This document shows, piece after piece, positions 35,305-43,859 of a DNA stretch of 64,000 nucleotides. The notes under the pieces were generated by a model. That model was not told the origin of the DNA and made no database searches. It saw only the letters and a list, made by a program, of their open reading frames with translations. The stretch is taken from contig NZ_LT990039.1 in assembly GCF_900312975.1 (NCBI RefSeq), forward strand, positions 2,170,001 to 2,234,000, read 5' to 3'. This DNA is from Massilistercora timonensis (GTDB lineage: Bacteria; Bacillota; Clostridia; Lachnospirales; Lachnospiraceae). The first letter of the stretch is position 1; the number at the start of each line of letters is the position of its first letter. A program made the translations under genes and the position numbers.

Positions 35305-36330
35305 ATGAAACGACAAGATTTTTATTATGAACTGCCCCAGGAACTGATCGCCCAGGATCCCCTGGAGGATCGCTCCAGCTCCAGGCTTCTTGTACTTGAC
35401 AAGGAGTCTGGGGCTGTTTCCCATCATGGGTTTAAGGAGATCATCAATTACCTGGAACCGGGAGACTGCCTGGTGATCAACGATACCAAGGTGATCCCGG
35501 CCCGCCTTATCGGCGCCAAGGAGGATACCGGCGCCAAGATCGAGGTCCTGCTTCTGAAGCGGAAGGAAAATAATATCTGGGAAACGCTGGTGAAACCGGG
35601 GAAGAAGGCCAAGCGGGGCGCGAAGATCAGTTTCGGAGACGGGCTTCTCACCGGGGAAGTGGTGGATATTGTAGAAGAGGGAAACCGGCTGATCCGGTTT
35701 GAATATGAAGGGATCTTCGAGGAGATCCTGGACCGGCTGGGCCAGATGCCCCTGCCGCCCTACATCACTCATCAACTGAAAGATAAAGACCGGTACAATA
35801 CGGTGTATGCAGAGCACTCCGGGTCTGCGGCCGCGCCGACGGCAGGGCTTCACTTTACGCCGGAACTTCTGCGCCAGATTGAAGAAAAAGGGATTTCCAT
35901 CGCCCATGTGACCCTTCACGTGGGGCTTGGAACCTTCCGGCCGGTGAAGGTGGACGAGATCACAGAACATCATATGCATTCAGAATTTTATCAGATTGAA
36001 GAAGAGGCGGCCCGGCAGATCAATGAGGCCAGAGATTCCGGCCACCGGGTGATCTGTGTGGGGACAACCAGCTGCCGGACGGTGGAGTCCGCGGCGGATG
36101 AGACAGGACACCTGCGGGCCTGCAGCGGCTGGACGGAGATCTTCATCTATCCGGGCTACCGGTTCAAGGTGCTGGACGGATTGATCACCAATTTCCATCT
36201 GCCGGAATCCACGCTGATCATGCTGGTATCCGCTCTGGCAGGGCGGGAGCATGTGCTGGCGGCCTATGAGGAGGCTGTGCGGGAGAGATACCGGTTCTTC
36301 TCCTTTGGCGACGCCATGTTGATCATTTAG
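35305..36330 (+). CDS. queA: S-adenosylmethionine:tRNA ribosyltransferase-isomerase
   Basis: A 341-residue enzyme that makes epoxyqueuosine at the wobble base of tRNA. Signatures: [57 protein letters not shown], and the C-terminal [20 protein letters not shown] 35305 with AGAGGA upstream gives the normal length. It overlaps the convergent ArsR gene by 8 bases. No other queuosine genes are near. Confidence 0.95.
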   Translation: MKRQDFYYELPQELIAQDPLEDRSSSRLLVLDKESGAVSHHGFKEIINYLEPGDCLVINDTKVIPARLIGAKEDTGAKIEVLLLKRKENNIWETLVKPGKKAKRGAKISFGDGLLTGEVVDIVEEGNRLIRFEYEGIFEEILDRLGQMPLPPYITHQLKDKDRYNTVYAEHSGSAAAPTAGLHFTPELLRQIEEKGISIAHVTLHVGLGTFRPVKVDEITEHHMHSEFYQIEEEAARQINEARDSGHRVICVGTTSCRTVESAADETGHLRACSGWTEIFIYPGYRFKVLDGLITNFHLPESTLIMLVSALAGREHVLAAYEEAVRERYRFFSFGDAMLII

Positions 36331-36688
36331 CGGAGGGACAGGTGATCTTCATCACCTGCTCGATCACCTGGTGAAGAAGCTGGGCCTGATCCGTTTCTGC
36401 GGCTTTGTAGTAGACTTCCTTGCCCTCCCGGCGGCTGGTGATCAGTCCGCTGGTCTTCAGCTGCCGGAGGTGGTGGGAAACTGCAGGGCTTGTCATATCT
36501 ACCATAGAGGAAATGTTGATCACGCATTCTTCGCAGTGGCATAATAGCCAGAAGATGCGGACCCGGCTGCCGTCGCCCAGCTGCTTGAAGACGTTGGCGA
36601 TGGCCTGAAAATCCTCCGTTCCCGGCATACAGGAAAGTTCTTGTTCTATTTTCTGCCCATGGTCATGGGGAAGTTTCAACTCTGTCAT
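36323..36688 (-). CDS. ArsR/SmtB-family metal-responsive repressor
   Basis: A 121-residue winged-helix repressor. The HTH is [20 protein letters not shown] followed by [10 protein letters not shown]. Cysteines 50, 52 and 55 (LCHCEEC) lie on the helix used by CadC/SmtB-type metal sites (ELCVC pattern), so soft metals such as Cd, Zn or Pb are likely inducers. It is divergent from the HMA protein and P-type ATPase and probably represses both. Ribosome site AAGGAGG lies before its start. Overlaps queA by 8 bases. Confidence 0.92.
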   Translation of the reverse strand: MTELKLPHDHGQKIEQELSCMPGTEDFQAIANVFKQLGDGSRVRIFWLLCHCEECVINISSMVDMTSPAVSHHLRQLKTSGLITSRREGKEVYYKAAETDQAQLLHQVIEQVMKITCPSAK

Positions 36689-36714
36689 ATCAGGACCTCC
36701 TTGCTATTCTATAT

Positions 36715-36743
36715 ATTTTAGTATAGGAGGAAAAACGTTGCAA
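36715..36743 (-). promoter_or_regulatory. Promoter of the ArsR gene
   Basis: On the minus strand TTGCAA (36743-36738) and TAAAAT (36720-36715) with a 17-base spacer. The 7-1-7 palindrome AATGAAA-A-TTTCATT at 36742-36756 sits at its -35 end and may be an operator. Confidence 0.6.
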
Positions 36744-36762
36744 TGAAAATTTCATTTTCCTG

Positions 36763-36790
36763 TTGACATTTACCTGAAAAGAGGTATAAT
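36763..36790 (+). promoter_or_regulatory. Promoter of the HMA protein and metal ATPase
   Basis: Perfect TTGACA at 36763-36768 and TATAAT at 36785-36790, spacer 16. Confidence 0.8.
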
Positions 36791-36798
36791 GAAATCAA

Positions 36799-36812
36799 CA
36801 TTTAAACAAATG
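36799..36812. promoter_or_regulatory. Candidate ArsR operator
   Basis: CATTT-AAAC-AAATG is an inverted repeat just after the -10 box of the ATPase promoter, a place and base composition like CzrA/CadC-type operators. Binding is inferred. Confidence 0.5.
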
Positions 36813-36854
36813 CTTAATTGATTAAACGTAAAGTCTGGAAAGGAAGAAAAGAAT

Positions 36855-37073
36855 ATGAAGAAGACGTATAAGATCGATGTGGACTGCGCCAACTGCGCAA
36901 ATAAGATGGAGCAGGCGGCCAAAGCGACCGCCGGTGTGAAAGAGGCTACCGTGAACTTCATGATGCTGAAGATGATCGTGGAATTTGAGGAAGGCCAGGA
37001 GCCGAAGGCGGTTATGGAGGAAGTGCGCAGGAACTGCAAGAAGGTGGAGGATGACTGCGAGATCTTCCTGTAA
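36855..37073 (+). CDS. Heavy-metal-associated (HMA) domain protein
   Basis: A 72-residue single HMA fold with the metal pair CANC (Cys11, Cys14) and the usual GVKEATVNFMMLKMIVEFEE strand-turn. A second cysteine pair is at the end (NCKKVEDDCEIFL). It lies 24 bases before the ATPase gene, which itself lacks an N-terminal HMA domain, so it is probably the detached metal-binding domain or a metallochaperone for it. Confidence 0.9.
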   Translation: MKKTYKIDVDCANCANKMEQAAKATAGVKEATVNFMMLKMIVEFEEGQEPKAVMEEVRRNCKKVEDDCEIFL

Positions 37074-37097
37074 TATGACAGACAAGAAGGTGAAGAC

Positions 37098-38984
37098 ATG
37101 AACAGAAAGCAGAAGACAATGTTGACAAGGATCCTGATCGCGGCGGCGCTTCTGATCGGGCTTAATTTTATCCCGGCGACGGGAGCTATCCGGTTCGTCC
37201 TGTATCTGATCCCTTATCTGGTGGTGGGATATGATATCCTTCTGAAAGCCCTGAAGGGGATCAGAAACCGGCAGGTTTTCGACGAGTGCTTCCTGATGGC
37301 CATCGCCACGGTGGGAGCCATCGCCCTGGCGATCTATGAGCAAAGCGGAGACTACACGGAAGCAGTGGCGGTTATGCTGTTCTATCAGGTGGGAGAACTG
37401 TTCCAGAGCTATGCGGTGGGCAAGAGCCGCCGCAATATCAGCGAGCTGATGGATATCCGTCCGGATTACGCCAATATTGAACAGGACGGCAGACTAGAGC
37501 AGGTTGACCCGGATGAGGTGGAGATCGGCACAGTGATCGTAGTGCAGCCGGGAGAGAAGGTACCCATCGACGGCGTGGTGCTGGAAGGCGAGAGTACGCT
37601 GAACACCAGCGCTCTCACAGGCGAGAGTCTGCCAAGGGATATCGCTGCTGGTGAAGAGATCGTAAGCGGATGTATCAATATGACAGGGGTGCTGAAGATC
37701 CGGACTACCAAAGAATTCGGGGAGTCTACCGTCTCGAAGATCCTGGATCTGGTGGAGAATGCAAGTTCCAGGAAATCCCGGTCAGAAGATTTTATCTCCC
37801 GGTTTGCCCGGGTTTATACTCCGGCAGTGTGTTACGGAGCGCTGGCCCTGGCGTTTCTGTCGCCCCTGATCCGGCTTTTTGCCATGGGGCTTCCGGCGGA
37901 CTGGGAGACCTGGGTATACCGGGCGCTCACCTTCCTGGTGATCAGTTGTCCTTGCGCGCTGGTGATCAGTATTCCCCTTAGTTTCTTTGCGGGGATCGGG
38001 GGAGCCAGCAATGCAGGCGTCCTGGTGAAAGGCTCCAACTATCTGGAGACTCTGTCCCAGACAAAGATTGTGGTATTTGACAAGACAGGAACGCTGACGG
38101 AAGGCGTCTTCGAGGTAAATGGTATTCATCACAGCAGCATGGAGGATGAGAAACTTCTGGAGTACGCGGCGCTGGCAGAAAGCGCTTCTTCCCATCCTAT
38201 CAGCAAGAGTATCCGGAAGGCTTACGGGAAAGACCTGGACCGTTCCCGGGTGACGGATATCCAGGAGATCAGCGGGAACGGGGTGACCGCCCAGGTGGAC
38301 GGTCATCCGGTGGCAGCAGGGAACGACAGACTGATGGAACATCTGGGGATCTCCTATATCGCCTGCCATTGTGTGGGGACCATTGTTCATCTTGCCATTG
38401 ACGGAGAATACGCCGGTCATATCCTGATCTCTGACCGTGTGAAACCTCATGCCAGAGAGGCAGTGCAGGCGCTGAAAGAAGCCGGTATCAGTAAGACGGT
38501 GATGCTAAGCGGAGATATCCGTAGAGTGGCTGATCAGGTGGCCGGGGAACTGGGGATCCATGAGGTCTACAGCGAGCTGCTTCCTGCTGACAAGGTGGCG
38601 AAAGTAGAAGAGCTTCTGAAAACCAAGCCGGAGAAAGAAAAGCTGGCCTTCGTGGGAGACGGCATCAACGACGCGCCGGTACTGGGACGCGCCGATATCG
38701 GGATCGCCATGGGTGCCATGGGCTCTGATGCGGCTATCGAGGCGGCGGACGTGGTGCTGATGGATGATGATCCTCTGAAGATCGCCAAGGCCATCAAGAT
38801 CTCCCGGAAGTGCCTGGGGATCGTGTATCAGAATATTGTATTTGCCATCGGGATCAAATTGATCTGCCTGGCGCTGGGAGCGCTTGGGATCGCCAATATG
38901 TGGCTGGCTATCTTTGCCGATGTGGGAGTGATGATCCTGGCGGTGCTGAACGCTATACGGGCGCTGTTTGTGAAGAAAATATAG
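37098..38984 (+). CDS. cadA: P1B-type heavy-metal-exporting ATPase (Cd/Zn/Pb type)
   Basis: A 628-residue P-type ATPase. The metal site CPC is at residues 284-286 (ISCPCALVISIP), phosphorylation DKTGTLTEG at Asp328, TGE loop as ALTGESLPRD, HP motif as SSHPISKSI, and hinge GDGINDAPVLG. The C-terminal helix pair includes the KLICLALGALG and DVGVMILAVLNAIRAL pattern typical of Zn/Cd exporters (ZntA/CadA class). It starts at the first membrane helices, with no HMA in front. The ArsR repressor is divergent upstream. Metal specificity is inferred. Confidence 0.92.
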   Translation: MNRKQKTMLTRILIAAALLIGLNFIPATGAIRFVLYLIPYLVVGYDILLKALKGIRNRQVFDECFLMAIATVGAIALAIYEQSGDYTEAVAVMLFYQVGELFQSYAVGKSRRNISELMDIRPDYANIEQDGRLEQVDPDEVEIGTVIVVQPGEKVPIDGVVLEGESTLNTSALTGESLPRDIAAGEEIVSGCINMTGVLKIRTTKEFGESTVSKILDLVENASSRKSRSEDFISRFARVYTPAVCYGALALAFLSPLIRLFAMGLPADWETWVYRALTFLVISCPCALVISIPLSFFAGIGGASNAGVLVKGSNYLETLSQTKIVVFDKTGTLTEGVFEVNGIHHSSMEDEKLLEYAALAESASSHPISKSIRKAYGKDLDRSRVTDIQEISGNGVTAQVDGHPVAAGNDRLMEHLGISYIACHCVGTIVHLAIDGEYAGHILISDRVKPHAREAVQALKEAGISKTVMLSGDIRRVADQVAGELGIHEVYSELLPADKVAKVEELLKTKPEKEKLAFVGDGINDAPVLGRADIGIAMGAMGSDAAIEAADVVLMDDDPLKIAKAIKISRKCLGIVYQNIVFAIGIKLICLALGALGIANMWLAIFADVGVMILAVLNAIRALFVKKI

Positions 38985-39026
38985 GGTTATCGCCAACTAT
39001 CCCTACAAACCTGAATTTAATAAACA

Positions 39027-39066
39027 ATCCCCAACCAGAATGGTCTGGCTGGGGATCTCTTTTTTG
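39027..39066. terminator. Terminator between the metal ATPase and PBP1A
   Basis: ATCCCCAACCAGA at 39027-39039 pairs with TCTGGCTGGGGAT at 39044-39056 with one mismatch, then CTCTTTTTTG. It serves the plus strand; the convergent PBP gene ends 30 bases on. Confidence 0.85.
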
Positions 39067-39095
39067 TTAATGAATTATTGAGTATTTTATGTGGA

Positions 39096-41675
39096 TTAGG
39101 TCTCAGGTGTTGTTGGTTGTTCCGGCTCTGGTTCCGGCTCTGGTTCCGGCTCTGGTTTTGGCTCTGGTTCTGGTTCTGGCGCTGGTTCCGGTTGAGGAGT
39201 ATTGCCACCGGTATTACCACCATTATTATTACCGCCGGTATTGCTTTCTTTATCTTTATCCTTATCCTTATTCTTGTCATCACCGGTATCGCTGTCTGGT
39301 TTATCCACAGCCTCGCCGTTTTCGCCAACTACACCGGCATGCCCGGAACATCTTTCGGTTGGGACAGTATCCTTCGCGAAATATTCAGTAATGCTTGGAC
39401 ATTGTCCAGCCACCGCCAGTTTACCGGTCAGCTTGCACACGGTTTTCTTTTCAACCGAGTTGGGCATCTCAAAATCTTTGTGATCCAGATCTTCGTGGAT
39501 CCGGCTCATGATAGAGCGCCAGAGACGAAGCCGGAAGCTGGTGTCGTAATTACACTCTTTATTATCGTCATATCCGCCCCATACAGTACAGGTATAGTAG
39601 GGGGTGAAGCCGCAGAACCACAGGTCCTTGTTGGAAGTAGTGGTACCTGTTTTTCCGGCTACCGGCATGTTGCTCAGCTGACAGGATCTACCTGTTCCGC
39701 TGGTGACTACAGACTCCATTGCGCTGGTCAGAAGAGCAGCAGTGCTGTCTTTTAAGACAGTGCGGGTCTCCTGTGTGTTTTCCAGAAGAACATTGCCGTC
39801 GTGATCCAGGATCTTGGTATACATGGTTGGGGAATTATAAACCCCGCCGTTTGCGATGGTCGCGAAAGCGGCGCACATCTGATAGTTATATACGCCTTCG
39901 GTGATACCTCCCAGCGCCAGCGTGTCGTTGATATCGCTGTAGATACCGCCGTTGATCTCTTTGCGGTCGATCAGGGTAGTGATACCCAGATCCTCGCAAT
40001 ATTCAAATCCCAGTTCCTGGGTGATCTCATCGCTGACCTTTACCGCGGCAACGTTAACAGAGTTTGCGATGGCGGTGCGGTAAGTGATGTCTCCCAGATA
40101 CCGCCGGTTTGCATTCCGGATCTCTTTGCCGCTCTTGGTGGTATAGGGCTCGTCCCGGACGATGGTAGCAAGGGTCTTGCCGCAGGAATCCAGGGCAGGG
40201 GCGTAAGCTGCCAGCACCTTGAAGGTAGAACCGGGCTGACGTTTTGAACCCTTGTAGGCACGGTTCAGTCCCTGATTGGTCTTCTTGCCGCGGCCGCCTA
40301 CCATGGCTTTGATCTGTCCGGTGGACTGGTCCATGATAGTGACGGATGCCTGAGGCTGAGGAGTGATGGTGATACGCTCGTCGTAGGTGTCCCCTTCCTT
40401 GGCGATAGTTTTCTTCCACTCCTCCACCATTTCTTTGGCGGCATCTTTGCTGGAATAGAGAAGGCCCTGCTTTTTGCCGTATTTTTCTTTTACATAATTC
40501 TTGATATGGCCGGAACCATAGTTTTCTACAGTGCCGTCGGCACGGGTAACAGTCAGGGCATAGTCCAGACCGTATTCCTTCAGGCCGGGGTAGTTGCTGT
40601 CCTCGTTCATTTCCTCGTCGCAGATCTTCTGCATTGCCATGTTCTGGGTGGAGTAGATGGTGAGGCCGCCGCTGTAGAGGGCGTTGTAGGCCTGGGTCTC
40701 ACTGTAGCCCAGCTGATCCTGCAGATCCTGCATTACCTGGTCCGCCAGGGCATCTACAAAATAGGAAGTGGAGCTTTCGCTTTCCTCCACTTTGGTATTT
40801 ACCTGCTGGATCCGGGCATAGACATCGTCTGCCACAGCCTCGTCATAGGCTGCCTGGTCGATATACCCCTGGTCCAGCATGTTGTCCAGCACCTTCTGGC
40901 GGCGCTTGGCATTTGCTTCCGGGTTTGTCACCGGATTGTAGCCGGAAGGACTCTGGGTGATACCTGCTATGACGGCAGATTCCGACAGGGTGAGTTCAGA
41001 TACATCCTTGGCAAAGTACCGCTGTGCCGCGGATTGTACTCCCAGAGAGTTCTGTCCCAGGTTGATGGTGTTGAGATAAGCCTCCAGGATCTCCTCCTTG
41101 CTCATCTGCTTCTCAATCTCAAGGGCCAGGAACTGTTCCTGGATCTTTCTCTGTAATCTATCGTAAAACGTTTTTTCTTCTGTGAATTCAGGGAACACGT
41201 TGTTCTTGATCAGCTGCTGGGTCAGGGTACTGGCTCCTTCGGAGAAATTTCCGCTGGTCAGTCCCACCATGGCCGCACGGGCGATACCCTGCAGGTCGAT
41301 GCCGTTGTGATCATAGAAACGCTCGTCCTCGATGGCGATAAAAGCATGCTGCAGGTCTGCCGGGATCTCGTCCAGTGTTTTATAAACACGGTTCGCGCCG
41401 GACGCTACAAAACGCTGTATCTCAGTTTTCCCGTCGTCTGCGTAGACAAAAGTAGTATATCCTGATGGCTTTACATCTGCCGGGGAAACTTCCGGCGTGT
41501 TGTCCAGGATCTTTTTGACAAAAACACCGCCGCCTACAACTCCGGCGATTCCCACAAAAAGCAGACAAAGCAAAAATGCCTTGAATAATCTTACGCCAAC
41601 CCGCTTTCCCTGCATGGTGGATTTGGACGTGATCTTTTTCTGCCTCTGGGACGCTTTTTTCTTACCATAATTCAT
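39096..41675 (-). CDS. Class A penicillin-binding protein 1A with acidic proline-glutamate tail
   Basis: An 859-residue bifunctional peptidoglycan synthase. A basic cytoplasmic N-terminus and one helix (32-54) lead to the glycosyltransferase 51 domain (EDERFYDHNGID, Glu116). The transpeptidase has the active serine in PGSTFKV (Ser483), an SxN-like motif (NSVNVAA) and KTGTT. From about residue 780 a tail follows rich in D, K, N and G, then repeats of PE (PEPEPEPKPEPEPEPEP), ending QPTTPET; it likely crosses the wall. The promoter is extended -10 type upstream, and AAAGGAGGCAG precedes the start. Confidence 0.93.
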   Translation of the reverse strand: MNYGKKKASQRQKKITSKSTMQGKRVGVRLFKAFLLCLLFVGIAGVVGGGVFVKKILDNTPEVSPADVKPSGYTTFVYADDGKTEIQRFVASGANRVYKTLDEIPADLQHAFIAIEDERFYDHNGIDLQGIARAAMVGLTSGNFSEGASTLTQQLIKNNVFPEFTEEKTFYDRLQRKIQEQFLALEIEKQMSKEEILEAYLNTINLGQNSLGVQSAAQRYFAKDVSELTLSESAVIAGITQSPSGYNPVTNPEANAKRRQKVLDNMLDQGYIDQAAYDEAVADDVYARIQQVNTKVEESESSTSYFVDALADQVMQDLQDQLGYSETQAYNALYSGGLTIYSTQNMAMQKICDEEMNEDSNYPGLKEYGLDYALTVTRADGTVENYGSGHIKNYVKEKYGKKQGLLYSSKDAAKEMVEEWKKTIAKEGDTYDERITITPQPQASVTIMDQSTGQIKAMVGGRGKKTNQGLNRAYKGSKRQPGSTFKVLAAYAPALDSCGKTLATIVRDEPYTTKSGKEIRNANRRYLGDITYRTAIANSVNVAAVKVSDEITQELGFEYCEDLGITTLIDRKEINGGIYSDINDTLALGGITEGVYNYQMCAAFATIANGGVYNSPTMYTKILDHDGNVLLENTQETRTVLKDSTAALLTSAMESVVTSGTGRSCQLSNMPVAGKTGTTTSNKDLWFCGFTPYYTCTVWGGYDDNKECNYDTSFRLRLWRSIMSRIHEDLDHKDFEMPNSVEKKTVCKLTGKLAVAGQCPSITEYFAKDTVPTERCSGHAGVVGENGEAVDKPDSDTGDDKNKDKDKDKESNTGGNNNGGNTGGNTPQPEPAPEPEPEPKPEPEPEPEPEPEQPTTPET

Positions 41676-41702
41676 GCGCGTCTGCCTCCTTTATACCAGG
41701 TC

Positions 41703-41731
41703 ATTATAACAAATAACAGTATTGAAATAAA
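41703..41731 (-). promoter_or_regulatory. Promoter of PBP1A
   Basis: On the minus strand an extended -10, TGTTATAAT, has its TATAAT at 41708-41703. The -35 region TTTATT is weak, as expected for extended -10 promoters. Confidence 0.5.
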
Positions 41732-41838
41732 GGAAAAAATGAAAACTTCACATTTTGGTAGGAAAAACTTAAGAAATTCGGTATAGTAATAAGAAAGAGA
41801 TGTCTCAGACAGAATATGGGGAAAGGAACAGACAGAAG

Positions 41839-42498
41839 ATGGAGTCAGAATACAAGATTGTTTATGCAGGCGGCGAAGCCCAGATCATAGAGAAGAAATC
41901 CAGATTTATCGCCACGGTGCTCCCGGTGGAGACAGAAGAAGAGGCGCTGGCGTTCATTGAGTCCCTGCGCAAGAAATACTGGGACGCCACCCACAACTGC
42001 TATGCGTATGTGGTGGGGGAGAGGAACGAGATCCAGCGCTGCAGCGACGACGGGGAGCCTTCCGGGACGGCGGGACGGCCTATGATGGATGTGCTTGCCG
42101 GGGCGGGGGTACATAATGCGGCGGTGGTAGTGACCCGGTATTTCGGGGGAACCCTCCTTGGAACCGGGGGCCTGATCCGGGCTTATTCCCTGGCGGTGCA
42201 GGAGGGACTTGCCGCTGCGGAGGTGATCACCCGGATCCCGGGAGTGAAGCTGAAACTGACGGCGGAGTATACGGAGCTTGGGAAGATCCAGTATCTTCTG
42301 GGAGAGAAGGGTCTGACGGCTCAGGATGCAGTCTATACAGAGAAGGTGGAGCTGACAGTCCTTGTCCCGGAAGCGGACGCCGCCGGGATAAGAGAATCTC
42401 TGACAGAAGAGACCAACGGCAGGATCCGGATAGAAGAACTGGGGAAGTGCGGGATCGCCAACCGGAATGGAAAGCTGATGGAACTGGAAAAAGGCTAA
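41839..42498 (+). CDS. yigZ: YigZ/IMPACT-family protein
   Basis: A 219-residue protein of the UPF0029/YigZ group. N-terminal IMPACT domain: IIEKKSRFIATVLPVETEEE, THNCYAYVVG, DDGEPSGTAGRPMMDVLAG and VVVTRYFGGTLLGTGGLIRAY; C-terminal ferredoxin-like domain from about 140. Function in bacteria is not firmly known. I chose ATG 41839, which matches the family opening; an upstream in-frame ATG at 41800 has only a weak site. Confidence 0.88.
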   Translation: MESEYKIVYAGGEAQIIEKKSRFIATVLPVETEEEALAFIESLRKKYWDATHNCYAYVVGERNEIQRCSDDGEPSGTAGRPMMDVLAGAGVHNAAVVVTRYFGGTLLGTGGLIRAYSLAVQEGLAAAEVITRIPGVKLKLTAEYTELGKIQYLLGEKGLTAQDAVYTEKVELTVLVPEADAAGIRESLTEETNGRIRIEELGKCGIANRNGKLMELEKG

Positions 42499-42500
42499 GA

Positions 42501-42545
42501 AAAAGGGCCGGCGGGAAAGGAAAAAACCTTTCCGCCGGCCCTTTT
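42501..42545. terminator. Bidirectional terminator between yigZ and hpf
   Basis: A long stem, AAAAGGGCCGGCGGGAAAGG at 42501-42520 against CCTTTCCGCCGGCCCTTTT at 42527-42545, with one bulged G. The A- and T-tracts make it usable on both strands. Confidence 0.92.
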
Positions 42546-42583
42546 CAAAGAGTGAGGGACATATTCGTGAATTGCTCCCATAA

Positions 42584-43120
42584 TTAACTGAATTCCGGTT
42601 CGATCAGGCCAAAGCTTCCGTCCTTGCGCCGGTAGACCACATTTACCTCGTCTGTCTGGGCATTGCAGAATACGAAGAAATCATGGCCAAGAAGTTCCAT
42701 CTGCACGCAGGCGTCTTCCGGGAACATGGGCTTGATGCCAAATTTCTTGGTGCGGACGATGCGGATCTCGCCGTCGTCCTCCACCACATCCTGATTTTCA
42801 AAGAATTCCTGTTTAAAGTTGCCGCCTTCCTGATGTCTGGCGATCAGCTTGTTCTTGTACTTGCGGAGCTGGCGCTCGATGACTTCTTCTACCAGGTCAA
42901 TGGATACGTACATATCTGTGCTTTCCTGTTCAGAGCGGATCAGTCCGCCTTTGACAGGGATGGTGACTTCAATCTTCTGGTGTTCTCTCTGTACGCTCAG
43001 GGTTACATGGATTTCCGTATCAGGAGTAAAATACCTTTCCAGTTTTCCCAGCTTGCTCTCAACAGCCTGTTTTAAACCCGGTGTGACATCAATGTTTTTG
43101 CCGATAATGATAAATTTCAT
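42584..43120 (-). CDS. hpf: Ribosome hibernation-promoting factor, long form
   Basis: A 178-residue long HPF. The S30AE domain (1-95) starts MKFIIIGKNIDVTPGLKQAVESKLGKLERY, and the C-terminal dimerisation domain (about 120-178) contains KPMFPEDACVQMELLGHDFFVF and VVYRRKDGSFGLIEPE. It joins two 70S ribosomes into inactive 100S dimers in slow growth. AAGGAGTTGG precedes its start. The 100-base upstream gap holds possible TATACT boxes but I could not settle a promoter. Confidence 0.94.
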   Translation of the reverse strand: MKFIIIGKNIDVTPGLKQAVESKLGKLERYFTPDTEIHVTLSVQREHQKIEVTIPVKGGLIRSEQESTDMYVSIDLVEEVIERQLRKYKNKLIARHQEGGNFKQEFFENQDVVEDDGEIRIVRTKKFGIKPMFPEDACVQMELLGHDFFVFCNAQTDEVNVVYRRKDGSFGLIEPEFS

Positions 43121-43220
43121 GATACCAACTCCTTTTTACATAATTTCAGGCAGTATAGTCTGACAATTGGTGTCGAAACTATGAATCTATCTGATATATG
43201 TAGTATAGCATGTTTAAGGT

Positions 43221-43832
43221 CTAATGTATAGCACGGATTACCTCAATTCGTGAAATTTTTCCTTCATGCATTTTAGCCACCCTCAGGCCGAAGTCGGAGA
43301 AGCGCACGCAGGTGCCCACGCCGATCTCAATGTCTTCCTCTTCACATCTGCGCATCAGCACGTCTTTGAGGGTGTCGCCCTCTTCATGGGGGATGGAGAT
43401 CTCCAGGATCTTATTTACAACGCCTGCCTTGGTGGTGGCGCGGAATACGGTTTCATCCGACACGTCAAAGTCGGAGAACAAAAATTTCCTTGTGGCGAAG
43501 AGTACAGCAATGGCGCAGACGCCGATGAGACTGCTCCAGGCCGAGGAGTGTTCTACGATGATCTGCCGGGCGATGGCAAAAAGGAGCACTTCAAACACCG
43601 TGTTTGGGGTGTGGTAGTACATCATGCGGATCAGCTCCACACCAATGATCAGGTTAAAGCAGGTTTCCAGAAGGTCGTCGTAGTTGGGCCATACCGCCAG
43701 ATTTGGAATGTTGCCCAGGGAACTGGCCATACGCAGGGAGAGCAGAAGAATCCCGATGGCCAGCATGATGGCGATAAAGAATTCCAGAAGGACGGCAAGG
43801 CGCTTCAGAAAAATGGATACGTATTGTTTCAT
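43221..43832 (-). CDS. PsiE-like membrane protein with C-terminal soluble domain
   Basis: A 203-residue protein. Residues 1-120 hold four hydrophobic helices (about 8-33, 52-70, 80-93, 97-113) with GVELIRMMYYHTPNTVFEVLLFAIARQII, a pattern I associate with PsiE (phosphate-starvation-inducible) proteins. Residues 125-203 are soluble (EGDTLKDVLMRRCEEEDIEI, then VRFSDFGLRVAKMHEG) and may be a small ligand or regulatory domain. It follows typA by 27 bases on the same strand and has AAGGAGGAG before the start. Function unknown. Confidence 0.65.
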   Translation of the reverse strand: MKQYVSIFLKRLAVLLEFFIAIMLAIGILLLSLRMASSLGNIPNLAVWPNYDDLLETCFNLIIGVELIRMMYYHTPNTVFEVLLFAIARQIIVEHSSAWSSLIGVCAIAVLFATRKFLFSDFDVSDETVFRATTKAGVVNKILEISIPHEEGDTLKDVLMRRCEEEDIEIGVGTCVRFSDFGLRVAKMHEGKISRIEVIRAIH

Positions 43833-43859
43833 AGGCTCCTCCTTATGAAAGATAGTGGG

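Noticed and set aside
39078-39755. A plus-strand frame across the PBP1A tail with L/W/R repeats
   Set aside because: It is the reverse reading of the PE-repeat tail, not a gene.
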